Assembly (NCBI GenBank): GCA_963925735.1
Contig: CAWUUH010000060.1
Span: 1 to 52,994, forward strand
Length of the DNA: 52,994 nucleotides
Direction of reading: 5' to 3'
Origin: UBA4582 sp013204195
GTDB lineage: Bacteria > Pseudomonadota > Gammaproteobacteria > Pseudomonadales > Azotimanducaceae
Position 1 is the first letter of the stretch. Each line of letters begins with the position of its first letter. Position numbers and translations under genes: made by a program. Of this stretch, positions 1 through 7,721 are shown piece after piece. Below the pieces are notes generated by a model. That model searched no databases. It was given only the letters and a program-made list of their open reading frames with translations, and had not been told where the DNA came from.

Positions 1-2
1 AA

Positions 3-887
3 GGACAAGGCGAAGGAGAGGGCGAAGGAGAGAGCGAAGGAGAAGGAGAAGGAGAAGGAGAAGGAGAAGGAGAAGGAGAGGGCGAGGGTGGCGATCATGG
101 CGAGGGTCTTGATGGCGAATCGGGTTTAGGCAGTGGTGAGCACCCAGGACAAGGCGTTCGCGACGCTAATGATGTGCCGGCTCAGCAGTCGGCGATGAAG
201 GTCTGGCAGCTCAGACAGTATGAGGATTATGATCCTGACGTTGAGCTGGGTACTCGAAATATGAAGATGGCCCTTCGACGCTTGAGAAAGTTTGCCAGGA
301 CCTCTGCGGATCTTGAGTTGGATCTCGACGATACGATCCGCTCGACGGCCAATAATGGGGGCTTTCTGCAGATCAAAGAAGTGCCTGAGCGCCGTAACTC
401 CGTCAAGGTCTTACTGTTGCTAGACGTCGGCGGTTCCATGGATGAACATATTGAATGTTGCGCGCAGCTGTTTTCTGCCGCCCGGTCTGAGTTTAAGTAT
501 TTAGAATACTATTACTTCCATAATTTTATCTACGAGTCGCTCTGGACCTCGAATAGTCGTCGTCAGGAAGAGCGTGTCAATACTCATGACTTACTGCGAA
601 AGTATGCTGCGGACTACAAGATCATTATCGTCAGCGATGCCAGTATGGCCCGTGAAGAAATCACCCAGAAGGGTGGCAGCGTTGAACATTTCAATGGGGA
701 GCCCGGCGAGGTCTGGCTTGATCGACTACAGCAGCATTTTCGAAAAGTGGTCTGGTTGAATCCGGTTAACCCGCTTCAGTGGCAGGATAGCTACAGCATC
801 ACGATGATCCAGCGATTGATGGCGGCGCAGATGTATCATCTTAGTGTCACCGGCATTGAGCAAGGGATGAAAACCTTAATTCGGTAG
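3..887 (+). CDS. vWA-domain protein (CoxE/COG3825-like), 5' end outside window
   Basis: The frame is open from the first bases of the window to the stop at 885-887, so the gene begins upstream; 294 residues are visible. The first ~57 residues are a low-complexity Gly-Glu linker rich in GEGE, followed by a short Gly/Ser stretch. The rest resembles the C-terminal vWA domain of CoxE-like proteins. The metal-site motif reads DVGGSM (codons from 423), a variant of DxSxS, and a second conserved strand reads IIIVSDASM. Members of this family are usually encoded next to a MoxR-type AAA+ ATPase and are thought to work with it as a chaperone or metal-insertion pair; that partner would lie upstream and is not visible. 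A GTG at 174 could be read as a start, but the in-frame upstream coding makes an internal position more likely. The exact function is unknown. Confidence 0.8.
   Translation, partial: GQGEGEGEGESEGEGEGEGEGEGEGEGEGGDHGEGLDGESGLGSGEHPGQGVRDANDVPAQQSAMKVWQLRQYEDYDPDVELGTRNMKMALRRLRKFARTSADLELDLDDTIRSTANNGGFLQIKEVPERRNSVKVLLLLDVGGSMDEHIECCAQLFSAARSEFKYLEYYYFHNFIYESLWTSNSRRQEERVNTHDLLRKYAADYKIIIVSDASMAREEITQKGGSVEHFNGEPGEVWLDRLQQHFRKVVWLNPVNPLQWQDSYSITMIQRLMAAQMYHLSVTGIEQGMKTLIR
12..80 (+). repeat. In-frame GAAGGA hexanucleotide repeat
   Basis: Seven perfect GAAGGA units run from 36 to 77, with interrupted copies upstream to about position 12. They encode the Gly-Glu linker of the vWA protein. The 6-bp period keeps the reading frame whatever the copy number. 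Confidence 0.9.
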
Positions 888-921
888 GTGAGGTCAGGCC
901 ACACAGGTGCGCAGGAACCTG

Positions 922-943
922 ATGCTCGGCTTTCGATGAGCAT
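922..943. terminator. Possible weak hairpin between convergent genes
   Basis: Arms ATGCTC (922-927) and GAGCAT (938-943) enclose a 10-nt loop in the 62-bp gap between the convergent vWA and dehydrogenase genes. There is no proper T-tract on either side, so terminator function is doubtful. Confidence 0.25.
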
Positions 944-949
944 TTGATG

Positions 950-1921
950 TTAGGTTGGTAAGACTTGGCGGCGTGGCGTCTGACACAGGAAACCCTCAAG
1001 ATTTTCGCATACCTGAATCAGTAATCGCTTTCGAGACTCCACCGCAGCCCAGGCTGTATGGGGCGTGACAATCAGATTGGCCTGCGACACTGAGAGCAGC
1101 GGTTCGTCTTTTTCCGGCGGTTCAGTCGTCAATACATCAATCGCAGCGCCAGCAAGTTGGCCGCTATGAAGCGCGGCGAGGAGCGCGCTTGAGTCAACCA
1201 GTCCACCTCGTGCGGTATTAATCAAAAAAGCACTTGGCTTCATCAGTTGCAAGGTCTCTTGATTGATCAAGTGTTCTGTCTCAGCCACCAAAGGACAATG
1301 TAAACTAAGGACATCGACCTGGGGAAGTAACTGTTCGAGGGGTAATCGAGGGTAACCCCGTTCAGCGTCAGAATGCTTAAGTCCAGGCCGCTGGGCCACC
1401 TTGATCAGCATGCCGAAGCTCTTGGCGACCTGCGCGACTTGGCTTCCTAGTTCGCCGCAGCCGACAATACCAAGGGTCTTACCGCTGAGCTCCATTATTG
1501 GGTGGTCTAACAGGCAAAAGGTCTTGCTCTGCTGCCACTTACCCGCTTGGACATCACGGTGATAGAGATTGAGGCGAGTAGCTAACGCGAGGATTAGCAT
1601 CAGCGTATGCTGAACCACTGATGGCGTGGCATAACCGACTGCATTGCTGACAACAATGTTCTGTCGTTGGGCGGCATTTAGGTCGATATTGTTAGTGCCG
1701 GTAGCCATCACGCCGATGAATTTTAGCTTGGCTGCCCCTTGGATAGCCGTCGCCGACAACTTAACTTTGTTGGTTAGTACGATATCCATACCGCGAATGC
1801 GTTCATCCACCAAGGCGGCCGGCGTATCGTTGTACACTTGCCAGCTAGGTGCCGAGTTCAGTAACGGACTTAAGTCGAGATCGTGGCCGAGGCTCGCCGC
1901 ATCGAGAATGACGCCTTGCAT
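950..1921 (-). CDS. hprA: D-2-hydroxyacid dehydrogenase, glycerate dehydrogenase-like
   Basis: A 323-residue NAD(P)-dependent D-2-hydroxyacid dehydrogenase of normal length. The Rossmann motif GIVGCGELGSQV lies near residue 150. The substrate and catalytic residues are in the expected order: Arg in NTARGGLVD, Glu in TTEPPEKDEPLL and His in VTPHTAWAA. The overall pattern, including ATGTNNIDL and the VVQHTLMLILAL helix, is closest to HprA-type hydroxypyruvate/glycerate dehydrogenases, which interconvert glycerate and hydroxypyruvate in the cytosol. Related phosphoglycerate or lactate dehydrogenases cannot be fully excluded. It lies downstream of the cyclophilin gene on the same strand, 151 bp away, across a strong hairpin. 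No clear ribosome-binding site precedes the ATG at 1921. Confidence 0.85.
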   Translation of the reverse strand: MQGVILDAASLGHDLDLSPLLNSAPSWQVYNDTPAALVDERIRGMDIVLTNKVKLSATAIQGAAKLKFIGVMATGTNNIDLNAAQRQNIVVSNAVGYATPSVVQHTLMLILALATRLNLYHRDVQAGKWQQSKTFCLLDHPIMELSGKTLGIVGCGELGSQVAQVAKSFGMLIKVAQRPGLKHSDAERGYPRLPLEQLLPQVDVLSLHCPLVAETEHLINQETLQLMKPSAFLINTARGGLVDSSALLAALHSGQLAGAAIDVLTTEPPEKDEPLLSVSQANLIVTPHTAWAAVESRKRLLIQVCENLEGFLCQTPRRQVLPT

Positions 1922-2023
1922 GGAATGTACTCGTTGATGGGTGTACCTATGTTAGCACTCCCCGAGCAGTGCCAAAAATACCGTCTGTAGTGACCGCTAT
2001 GCCGTTCTTTGGGTTCGGCACGG

Positions 2024-2059
2024 TACCAAGTTGGTATACGAGGCCAATGGCCTCGTATA
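2024..2059. repeat. Two abutting inverted repeats between cyclophilin and hprA
   Basis: A perfect 11-bp stem with a 3-nt loop (TATACGAGGCC at 2035-2045, GGCCTCGTATA at 2049-2059) directly abuts and overlaps by two bases a second inverted repeat, TACCAA-G-TTGGTA (2024-2036). They start 14 bp beyond the cyclophilin stop codon. The hairpin is very stable but has no U-tract on the minus strand, so it may be an RNA 3'-end protector or a Rho-dependent element rather than a simple terminator. Confidence 0.8.
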
Positions 2060-2072
2060 GGTTCCTGAAGCC

Positions 2073-2576
2073 TTATGCCAGGTCGGGGAAGCTCTTGATT
2101 AACGCGTCATTCCAGGCGCTAACACGATCTTTTTGTGCTTCTAGCAACTCAGCGCTGTCACCAGTGATAGTGAGCTTGATGATCTTGTCGCCTTGTGCAA
2201 TGGCATCAACGATAGCCTGATCTTCGCTGGATGCGACTTCGCCAAAGACCGTGTGAGCATTGTTGAGGTGAGGTGTCGCCACATGGGTGATGAAGAATTG
2301 ACTGCCGTTGGTCCGCGGACCCGCATTGGCCATGGAGAGTTTGCCGGGCTTATCGTGGCGTAAAGACGCGACAAACTCATCTTCAAACTGGTAACCCGGG
2401 CCGCCGGTTCCAGAGCCTAAGGGACATCCGCCCTGGATCATAAAGTTGGCAATAACGCGGTGAAAGTTCAAACCGTCGTAGTAGCCGTGCTGGGCGAGAT
2501 TAACAAAGTTAGCCACCGTGATGGGTGCTTCGTCAGCAAAAAAGTTGATATTGATGGTGCCTTTAGTTGTTTCCAT
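2073..2576 (-). CDS. ppiB: Peptidyl-prolyl cis-trans isomerase, cyclophilin type
   Basis: A 167-residue single-domain cyclophilin, the usual size of the cytoplasmic PpiB type, with no signal peptide. It catalyses cis-trans isomerisation of X-Pro bonds. Active-site motifs are visible: the Arg of FHRVI, the Gln of FMIQGG, the NGSQFFIT strand and the LNNAHTVFGEV loop. An in-frame ATG 75 bases further upstream exists, but the residues it adds (MGPRQVHLAPKH...) do not look like family sequence, whereas METTKGTININFF aligns with the usual N-terminus, so 2576 is chosen. No strong Shine-Dalgarno sequence is seen. The gene lies between gltA and hprA on the same strand. Whether the paralogue should be called PpiA or PpiB cannot be settled here. 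Confidence 0.88.
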   Translation of the reverse strand: METTKGTININFFADEAPITVANFVNLAQHGYYDGLNFHRVIANFMIQGGCPLGSGTGGPGYQFEDEFVASLRHDKPGKLSMANAGPRTNGSQFFITHVATPHLNNAHTVFGEVASSEDQAIVDAIAQGDKIIKLTITGDSAELLEAQKDRVSAWNDALIKSFPDLA

Positions 2577-2642
2577 CTGTGCTGAAATATTCAAATGATC
2601 AATCCTGTTCGTTAAGTGTTTAGGTGCTAGGTGAACCTGACG

Positions 2643-2658
2643 AGGGCCCAAGGGCCCT
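2643..2658 (-). terminator. GC-rich hairpin just after gltA stop
   Basis: The inverted repeat AGGGCCC-AA-GGGCCCT starts 6 bp past the gltA stop codon on the minus strand. It lacks a T-tract, so it may stabilise the gltA mRNA 3' end instead of terminating. Confidence 0.35.
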
Positions 2659-2663
2659 GGGCT

Positions 2664-3944
2664 TTAGCGAGCGTCAAGGGCAATGAAGTCCCGCTGATGC
2701 TCGCCGAGGTAAAGTTGGCGGGGACGAGCAATCTTGTACGGTGCGCTGAGCATCTCATCCCAGTGAGTCACCCAGCCTGGCATACGACCGAGGGTAAATA
2801 TTACGGTGAAAAGCTCCGTTGGGATGCCGACGGCTTTCAGGGTGATGCCCGAGTAGAAATCGATATTTGGGTAGAGTTTCCGCGAGATAAAGTAGTCGTC
2901 TTCGCGAGCAATCTTTTCGAGTGCTTTCGCTATTTTCAGCAGCGGATCGTTTTCAACGCCTCGCTCGGCCAGTACTGCCGCACAATACGACTCCATCACC
3001 TTGGCGCGGGGATCGAAATTTTTGTAAACCCGGTGGCCGAAGCCCATGAGTTTAAAGGGGTCGTCCTTATTCTTGGCTTTCTCCACATACTCGGCGACGC
3101 GAGATTCGTCACCAATCTCCATCAGCATGTCCAGAACGGCTTCGTTAGCTCCCCCGTGGGCCGGTCCCCAGAGGGCTGACACGCCAGCTGAGATGGCGGC
3201 GTAAGGATTGCAGTCAGTAGAACCCGCCATTCGCACTGTTGATGTTGAGGCATTTTGCTCGTGATCAGCGTGCAAAATGAAGATTTTGTCCATCGCCTCG
3301 GCTATAACTGGGCTGATTGTCGAAGGTTTGCCGGTCTCACCAAAGCACATATTGAGGAAGTTTTCGGCATAACCGAGACTCGGATCTGGCTCAACGAAGG
3401 TCTCGCCTCGACCATGTTTGTAAGCCATCGCGGCAATGGTCGGAATCATCGCAATTAGCCGGTGGGCCGTGGTCATGCGATCTCCGGCGTCGGTAATGTC
3501 AGTCGATTCATGGTACAACGAAGCCAGACCAGAGATAGCAGCGCCAACCATCGACATGGGGTGCGCGCCGCGAGCAAAACCGTTGAAAATTTGTTGGAAT
3601 TGTTTGTCGACATACTGTTTGTCTTTGAGGCTGGCGTCGAACTCGGCCAGTTGCGCCGAGCTCGGTAGTTCTCCGTTCAGCAGCAAATAACAGACTTCCA
3701 GATGGCTTGCTTGACTGGCCAATTGTTCTATCGCGTAGCCTCGGTACAACAGTATGCCGGCGTCTCCGTCAATATAAGTGATTTTCGAATCACAGCTGGC
3801 CGTTGATAGAAAGCCGGGGTCATAGGTGAAGACACCTTCGGCTATCAGGCCCCTGACATCGACAACATTGTTTCCCTCGGAAGCCTCGAGAACATTTAAA
3901 TCGATGGATTTGCCATCAATCGTAATTTCAACTTTTTGTACCAT
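2664..3944 (-). CDS. gltA: Citrate synthase (type II)
   Basis: A 426-residue citrate synthase, the length of the NADH-sensitive hexameric type of Gram-negative bacteria. It condenses oxaloacetate and acetyl-CoA to citrate, the entry step of the TCA cycle. Catalytic elements are present: HADHEQNAST with the first His, GFGHRVYKNFDPRAKVM with the second His, and the Asp in YPNIDFYSGI near the C-terminus. The N-terminal domain typical of type II enzymes is also present. A good ribosome-binding site (GGGAG) precedes the ATG at 3944. The gene is divergent from sdhCDAB across a 278-bp control region, the arrangement common in gammaproteobacteria. Confidence 0.97.
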   Translation of the reverse strand: MVQKVEITIDGKSIDLNVLEASEGNNVVDVRGLIAEGVFTYDPGFLSTASCDSKITYIDGDAGILLYRGYAIEQLASQASHLEVCYLLLNGELPSSAQLAEFDASLKDKQYVDKQFQQIFNGFARGAHPMSMVGAAISGLASLYHESTDITDAGDRMTTAHRLIAMIPTIAAMAYKHGRGETFVEPDPSLGYAENFLNMCFGETGKPSTISPVIAEAMDKIFILHADHEQNASTSTVRMAGSTDCNPYAAISAGVSALWGPAHGGANEAVLDMLMEIGDESRVAEYVEKAKNKDDPFKLMGFGHRVYKNFDPRAKVMESYCAAVLAERGVENDPLLKIAKALEKIAREDDYFISRKLYPNIDFYSGITLKAVGIPTELFTVIFTLGRMPGWVTHWDEMLSAPYKIARPRQLYLGEHQRDFIALDAR

Positions 3945-4035
3945 GAAAGAACTCCCAGTTTACCCGCTGAATCGTCATTCGTTGACGATTGCCATTATTC
4001 AAATGTGCAATCTATATATGCTGCGGCGGAGCGAC

Positions 4036-4064
4036 ATGATTCCAAAACCAGCGCAGCTTGTAAA
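4036..4064 (-). promoter_or_regulatory. Candidate sigma-70 promoter for gltA
   Basis: Read on the minus strand, TTTACA (4064-4059) is followed after 17 bp by AATCAT (4041-4036). The -35 matches five of six consensus bases and the -10 four of six. This would give a leader of about 85 nt. Judged by eye only. Confidence 0.4.
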
Positions 4065-4097
4065 GCCTTGATATATCCGCGGCATGCGGGTCTTTGT

Positions 4098-4126
4098 TTG
4101 TCTTTTGCCAACAAACTCACTATTAT
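4098..4126 (+). promoter_or_regulatory. Candidate sigma-70 promoter for sdhCDAB
   Basis: TTGTCT (4098-4103), a 17-bp spacer and TATTAT (4121-4126) make a good sigma-70 promoter, about 90 bp before the sdhC GTG. The -35 hexamer sits in a short inverted repeat (TTTGTT ... AACAAA) that could be a regulator site. Confidence 0.6.
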
Positions 4127-4171
4127 TGCCCCGCGAAATTCAAAAGCCATTTTCCCGTCCGCACCGATTAA

Positions 4172-4185
4172 AGGACAGATGTCCT
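4172..4185. repeat. Small inverted repeat in the sdh leader
   Basis: AGGACA-GA-TGTCCT lies in the predicted untranslated leader of sdhCDAB, 37 bp before the start codon. It could form a small RNA hairpin or be an operator. Confidence 0.5.
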
Positions 4186-4222
4186 GAATCGGGTCAGGTG
4201 GGCTCAATTTGAGTACTTATTT

Positions 4223-4615
4223 GTGAAAAACGATCATCGTCCTATTAACGTGAATCCATCAGATTTGATGGCGTTTGCATGGCCCTTGGCTGCGCTGGCC
4301 TCTATTACCCATCGAATTGCCGGGGTTATTCTGTTTGTTGGCATTGCCTTCGGGTTGTATGCGCTAGACTTGTCATTATCCTCTGCGGCCGGCTTCGATG
4401 TCCTCAAGGGTCTGATGAACTCACCTTTTGGAATGTTCGTTACCTGGGGGCTGCTGTCAGCGCTAGCGTATCACTTTGTCGCCGGTATCAAACACCTGCT
4501 TCTGGATATGGAAATTGCTGACACCGTCGAAGGCAGTAAGTTTGCCGCCAGAGTCACGTTTCTAGTCTCTGCCGTATTGATTTTTCTCGCCGGCATTTGG
4601 GTTATTCAGGGTTAA
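4223..4615 (+). CDS. sdhC: Succinate dehydrogenase cytochrome b556 subunit
   Basis: A 130-residue membrane anchor of succinate:quinone oxidoreductase (complex II) with three hydrophobic segments. The family signature SITHRIAGVILFVG is at about residues 28-41, and the heme-ligand helix AYHFVAGIKHLLLDM lies near residue 85. With SdhD it holds heme b and the quinone site in the inner membrane. The start is a GTG at 4223, giving MKNDHRPINVNPSDL, which matches the usual N-terminus; the ribosome-binding site is weak. It is the first gene of sdhCDAB, with 11 bp before sdhD. Confidence 0.95.
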   Translation: MKNDHRPINVNPSDLMAFAWPLAALASITHRIAGVILFVGIAFGLYALDLSLSSAAGFDVLKGLMNSPFGMFVTWGLLSALAYHFVAGIKHLLLDMEIADTVEGSKFAARVTFLVSAVLIFLAGIWVIQG

Positions 4616-4626
4616 AGGACAAAATT

Positions 4627-4995
4627 ATGGTTACTCAAGTCACAAGTTTTTCTCGTAATGGCCTGTCTGACTTCATCGTGCAACGGGTAACGGCCTATAT
4701 TCTAGCGGCCTACACGGTGTTTCTGGTGGGCTACTTATTGATTCAAGGTGAGATGGTTTATGCCGACTGGCAAATGCTGTTTTCTCACACCTGGATGCAG
4801 ATCTTTACCATGTTGGCGCTCGTATCAACCTGTGCGCATGCCTGGATTGGCATGTGGACGATCGGTACTGATTACATTCGAGAGCATTACTTTGGGCAAA
4901 AAGCCGACGGTTATCGCTTAATTTATCAAGTCATCTGTATTTTGACGTTGGCCAGTTATTTATTCTGGGGCGTGAAGATACTCTGGGGGAATTAG
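4627..4995 (+). CDS. sdhD: Succinate dehydrogenase hydrophobic membrane anchor subunit
   Basis: A 122-residue second anchor subunit of complex II with three transmembrane segments. The N-terminal GLSDFIVQRVTAYILAAY is the usual SdhD start and STCAHAWIGMWTIGTDYI carries the conserved heme/quinone-site residues. The ATG at 4627 is preceded by AAAGGAC at good spacing; an in-frame TTG at 4597 would reach back into sdhC and is less likely. Only 4 bp separate its stop from sdhA. Confidence 0.95.
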   Translation: MVTQVTSFSRNGLSDFIVQRVTAYILAAYTVFLVGYLLIQGEMVYADWQMLFSHTWMQIFTMLALVSTCAHAWIGMWTIGTDYIREHYFGQKADGYRLIYQVICILTLASYLFWGVKILWGN

Positions 4996-4999
4996 TTTA

Positions 5000-6796
5000 A
5001 TGGGTGAGTTACCTACACTGGAATTTGACGCCATCATCATTGGTGGTGGTGGTGCCGGCATGCGTGCCGCACTGCAGTTAGCCGAATCGGGCCGTAAAAC
5101 CGCCGTGATCTCGAAAGTTTTTCCGACCCGGTCACACACGGTCTCAGCCCAAGGTGGTATCACTTGTGCTATAGCTAGCGATGACCCCAACGATGATTGG
5201 CGCTGGCACATGTATGACACCATCAAGGGATCCGACTATATCGGTGATCAAGATGCGATCCAGTATATGTGTAGTGTCGGGCCTCAGGCGGTCTACGAGC
5301 TAGACCACATGGGCCTGCCATTTTCCCGGAACGATAATGGCCGCATTTATCAGCGTCCGTTTGGTGGCCAGTCAAAGAATTTTGGTAAGGGTGGCCAAGC
5401 CGCTCGAACCTGTGCTGCAGCTGACCGCACGGGCCACGCGCTGCTGCATGCGCTGTATCAGGGTAACACCAAGGCAGGGTCAGTCTTCCTGTCAGAGTGG
5501 TTCGCTGTGGATCTGGTGAAAAATGCCCACGGCGCCGTAGTGGGTGTGATCGCAATTTGCATGGAAACCGGCGAAGTGAACTACATCAAAGCGCAAGCGA
5601 CAGTGTTGGCCACAGGCGGTGCAGGGCGGATCTACCAATCGACGACGAATGCCTTAATGTGCACTGGCGACGGTGCTGCCATGGCTCTGCGAGCTGATCT
5701 GGCGCTCCAGGATATGGAAATGTGGCAGTTTCACCCAACCGGTATTGCTGGCGCGGGAACCCTGGTGACTGAAGGCTGCCGGGGTGAAGGTGGTTACCTG
5801 ATCAATAAAGATGGTGAGCGCTTTATGGAACGTTATGCGCCGACAGCCAAAGATTTGGCGGGCCGGGACGTTGTAGCTCGCAGCATGATCCTTGAAATAC
5901 TCGCGGGTCGAGGCGGCGGTGAGGATGGTGATCATGTGTTCTTGAAGCTTGACCATTTGGGCGAAGAAATTTTGCATTCTCGATTGCCTGGTATTGTCGA
6001 GCTAGCCAAGACGTTTGCCCATGTGGACCCCGTTAAAGAGCCGATTCCAGTTGTGCCTACTTGCCATTATATGATGGGTGGTATTCCCACGAACATTCAT
6101 GGGCAGGCCATTACGCGGAATGCCAAGGGTGAAGATGAAATTGTTAATGGTTTGTACTCAGTGGGTGAGGCTGCTTGTGTCTCGGTCCACGGTGCGAACC
6201 GCCTGGGTGGGAATTCATTGCTGGACCTGGTGGTTTTTGGTAGATCAGCGGGCTTGCATATCACCGATGCGCTGAACCAAGGCATGGATTCCGGCGTGGC
6301 ATCCAGCTCTGATATTGAAGCCGCGACTCAACGTTTGAGTCGTTGGAACGAGTCTACGAGCGGCGAAAACGTTGCTGGTCTCAAGCGTGAATTACAATCC
6401 TGTATGCAATTGAACTTTGGCGTATTTCGTACGGAAGAAAATATGCAGGCGGGTATGAAGACTCTCAGCGAGCTCCGTGAACGGATCAGTCAAGCGGTTT
6501 TGACTGATAAGAGCCAGGCTTTTAATACCGCGCGGCTCGAAGCCCTAGAGTTAGATAATCTGCTTGAAGTTGCCGAGGCGACGGCGATATCAGCCGAGGC
6601 CCGTAAAGAAAGTCGCGGTGCTCATGCGCGGGATGACTACCAAGTTCGGGACGATGAGAACTGGTTGTGCCACTCATTGTATGATCCGGTAACCAAAACG
6701 CTGTCAAAGCGTGATGTGAATCGTGCTCCAGGCTTGCTCCTAACTGATAAAGACCTGCCGGAAGGCGTGTTTGAACCGAAAGAGAGGGTTTATTAA
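5000..6796 (+). CDS. sdhA: Succinate dehydrogenase flavoprotein subunit
   Basis: A 598-residue flavoprotein that oxidises succinate to fumarate on the cytoplasmic face of the inner membrane. The FAD-binding GGGGAGM motif is at residues 15-21, and the covalent-FAD histidine is His46 in RSHTVSAQGG. The active-site segments HPTGIAGAGTLVTEGCRGEG and PTCHYMMGGIPT are present, and the C-terminal REDENW-like segment reads YQVRDDENWLCHS. The length is normal for the family. Its stop codon is directly followed by the sdhB ATG. Confidence 0.98.
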   Translation: MGELPTLEFDAIIIGGGGAGMRAALQLAESGRKTAVISKVFPTRSHTVSAQGGITCAIASDDPNDDWRWHMYDTIKGSDYIGDQDAIQYMCSVGPQAVYELDHMGLPFSRNDNGRIYQRPFGGQSKNFGKGGQAARTCAAADRTGHALLHALYQGNTKAGSVFLSEWFAVDLVKNAHGAVVGVIAICMETGEVNYIKAQATVLATGGAGRIYQSTTNALMCTGDGAAMALRADLALQDMEMWQFHPTGIAGAGTLVTEGCRGEGGYLINKDGERFMERYAPTAKDLAGRDVVARSMILEILAGRGGGEDGDHVFLKLDHLGEEILHSRLPGIVELAKTFAHVDPVKEPIPVVPTCHYMMGGIPTNIHGQAITRNAKGEDEIVNGLYSVGEAACVSVHGANRLGGNSLLDLVVFGRSAGLHITDALNQGMDSGVASSSDIEAATQRLSRWNESTSGENVAGLKRELQSCMQLNFGVFRTEENMQAGMKTLSELRERISQAVLTDKSQAFNTARLEALELDNLLEVAEATAISAEARKESRGAHARDDYQVRDDENWLCHSLYDPVTKTLSKRDVNRAPGLLLTDKDLPEGVFEPKERVY

Positions 6797-7501
6797 ATGC
6801 AAGTCAGTGTTTATCGCTACGACCCGGACAAAGACGCCGCACCTTATATGCAGGACTTCGATATTGAATTGCCTGCGGGCAAAGATATCATGGTGCTGGA
6901 CCTGCTAGCTTTGCTCAAGGAGCAAGACGAAACAGTCTCCTACCGTCGCTCCTGTCGTGAAGGCGTGTGCGGGTCAGATGGTGTCAGCATGAACGGTAAG
7001 AATGGTCTGGCGTGCATTACGCCGGTGTCTGAGGTGGCCAAGGGCGGCAAACTGACGATCAAACCATTGCCAGGTTTGCCAGTGATTCGCGACTTGGTTG
7101 TGGATATGGAGCAGTTTTATGCCCAATATCGTAAGATTGAGCCTTACCTGATCAACAATGAGGTGCCGCCAGCCAGAGAGCGCCTGCAATCACCCGCTGA
7201 ACGTGAGAAGCTAGACGGCCTTTACGAGTGCATACTCTGTGCTTGCTGTTCAACGGCTTGCCCATCTTTTTGGTGGAACCCAGATAAGTTTATCGGTCCG
7301 GCTGGTTTACTCCAGGCGTATCGCTTTCTGGCTGATAGCCGCGATACAGCGACGGAAGAACGACTGGCGAATCTTGATGATCCATTCAGCGTATTTCGTT
7401 GCAGAGGCATCATGAACTGCGTCAACGTCTGTCCAAAGGGTCTGAACCCAACGCGTGCGATCGGCCACATACGAAATATGTTGCTGAAAAGAGCAGTTTA
7501 A
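6797..7501 (+). CDS. sdhB: Succinate dehydrogenase iron-sulfur subunit
   Basis: A 234-residue iron-sulfur subunit that carries electrons from SdhA to quinone. The [2Fe-2S] site is SCREGVCGSDG with a later Cys in GLACI. The [4Fe-4S] and [3Fe-4S] sites are CILCACCSTACPSFWW and CRGIMNCVNVCPKGLNP. The ATG abuts the sdhA stop, which suggests translational coupling. It is the last gene of sdhCDAB and is followed by a terminator-like hairpin. Confidence 0.98.
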   Translation: MQVSVYRYDPDKDAAPYMQDFDIELPAGKDIMVLDLLALLKEQDETVSYRRSCREGVCGSDGVSMNGKNGLACITPVSEVAKGGKLTIKPLPGLPVIRDLVVDMEQFYAQYRKIEPYLINNEVPPARERLQSPAEREKLDGLYECILCACCSTACPSFWWNPDKFIGPAGLLQAYRFLADSRDTATEERLANLDDPFSVFRCRGIMNCVNVCPKGLNPTRAIGHIRNMLLKRAV

Positions 7502-7532
7502 GCTTCGTTCTATTAGTTCAAGACTTAAGTTT

Positions 7533-7569
7533 AGCCGGACAGTGGAAGCTGTCTGGCTTTGGTTTTTTT
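7533..7569 (+). terminator. Terminator or attenuator between sdhB and sucA
   Basis: AGCCGGACAG and CTGTCTGGCT form a 10-bp stem (one G-U pair) with a 6-nt loop. The T-run at 7563-7569 begins after a TTGG interruption. It could end or attenuate sdhCDAB transcription before sucA. Confidence 0.65.
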
Positions 7570-7601
7570 GAACAGTTGTTTTGAACAGGTGTTTTGAACA
7601 G
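7566..7601 (+). repeat. Three TTTTGAACAG direct repeats
   Basis: TTTTGAACAG occurs at 7566-7575, 7579-7588 and 7592-7601, an exact 13-bp period with variable 3-bp spacers. The first copy overlaps the T-run of the preceding terminator. The rest of the 220-bp gap holds an AGAGCGAAG doublet and an inverted repeat TTGAGCTC ... GAGCTCAA (7649-7656, 7686-7693). Confidence 0.85.
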
Positions 7602-7721
7602 AAGTCACTGTCAGGGTGACAAAAGTCGGCTACGCCTGTTCCCGTCGATTGAGCTCAGAGAGCGAAGAGAGCGAAGAGTTAAGTAGAGCTCAACGGACTA
7701 TTATTGTTAAACGGTGGGGAC

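Noticed and set aside
2631..3179. 182-codon open frame opposite gltA
   Set aside because: The citrate synthase frame is certain and covers it; the product resembles nothing known.
7399..7584. Small open frame over the sdhB end and terminator
   Set aside because: It overlaps sdhB out of frame and runs through the terminator hairpin.
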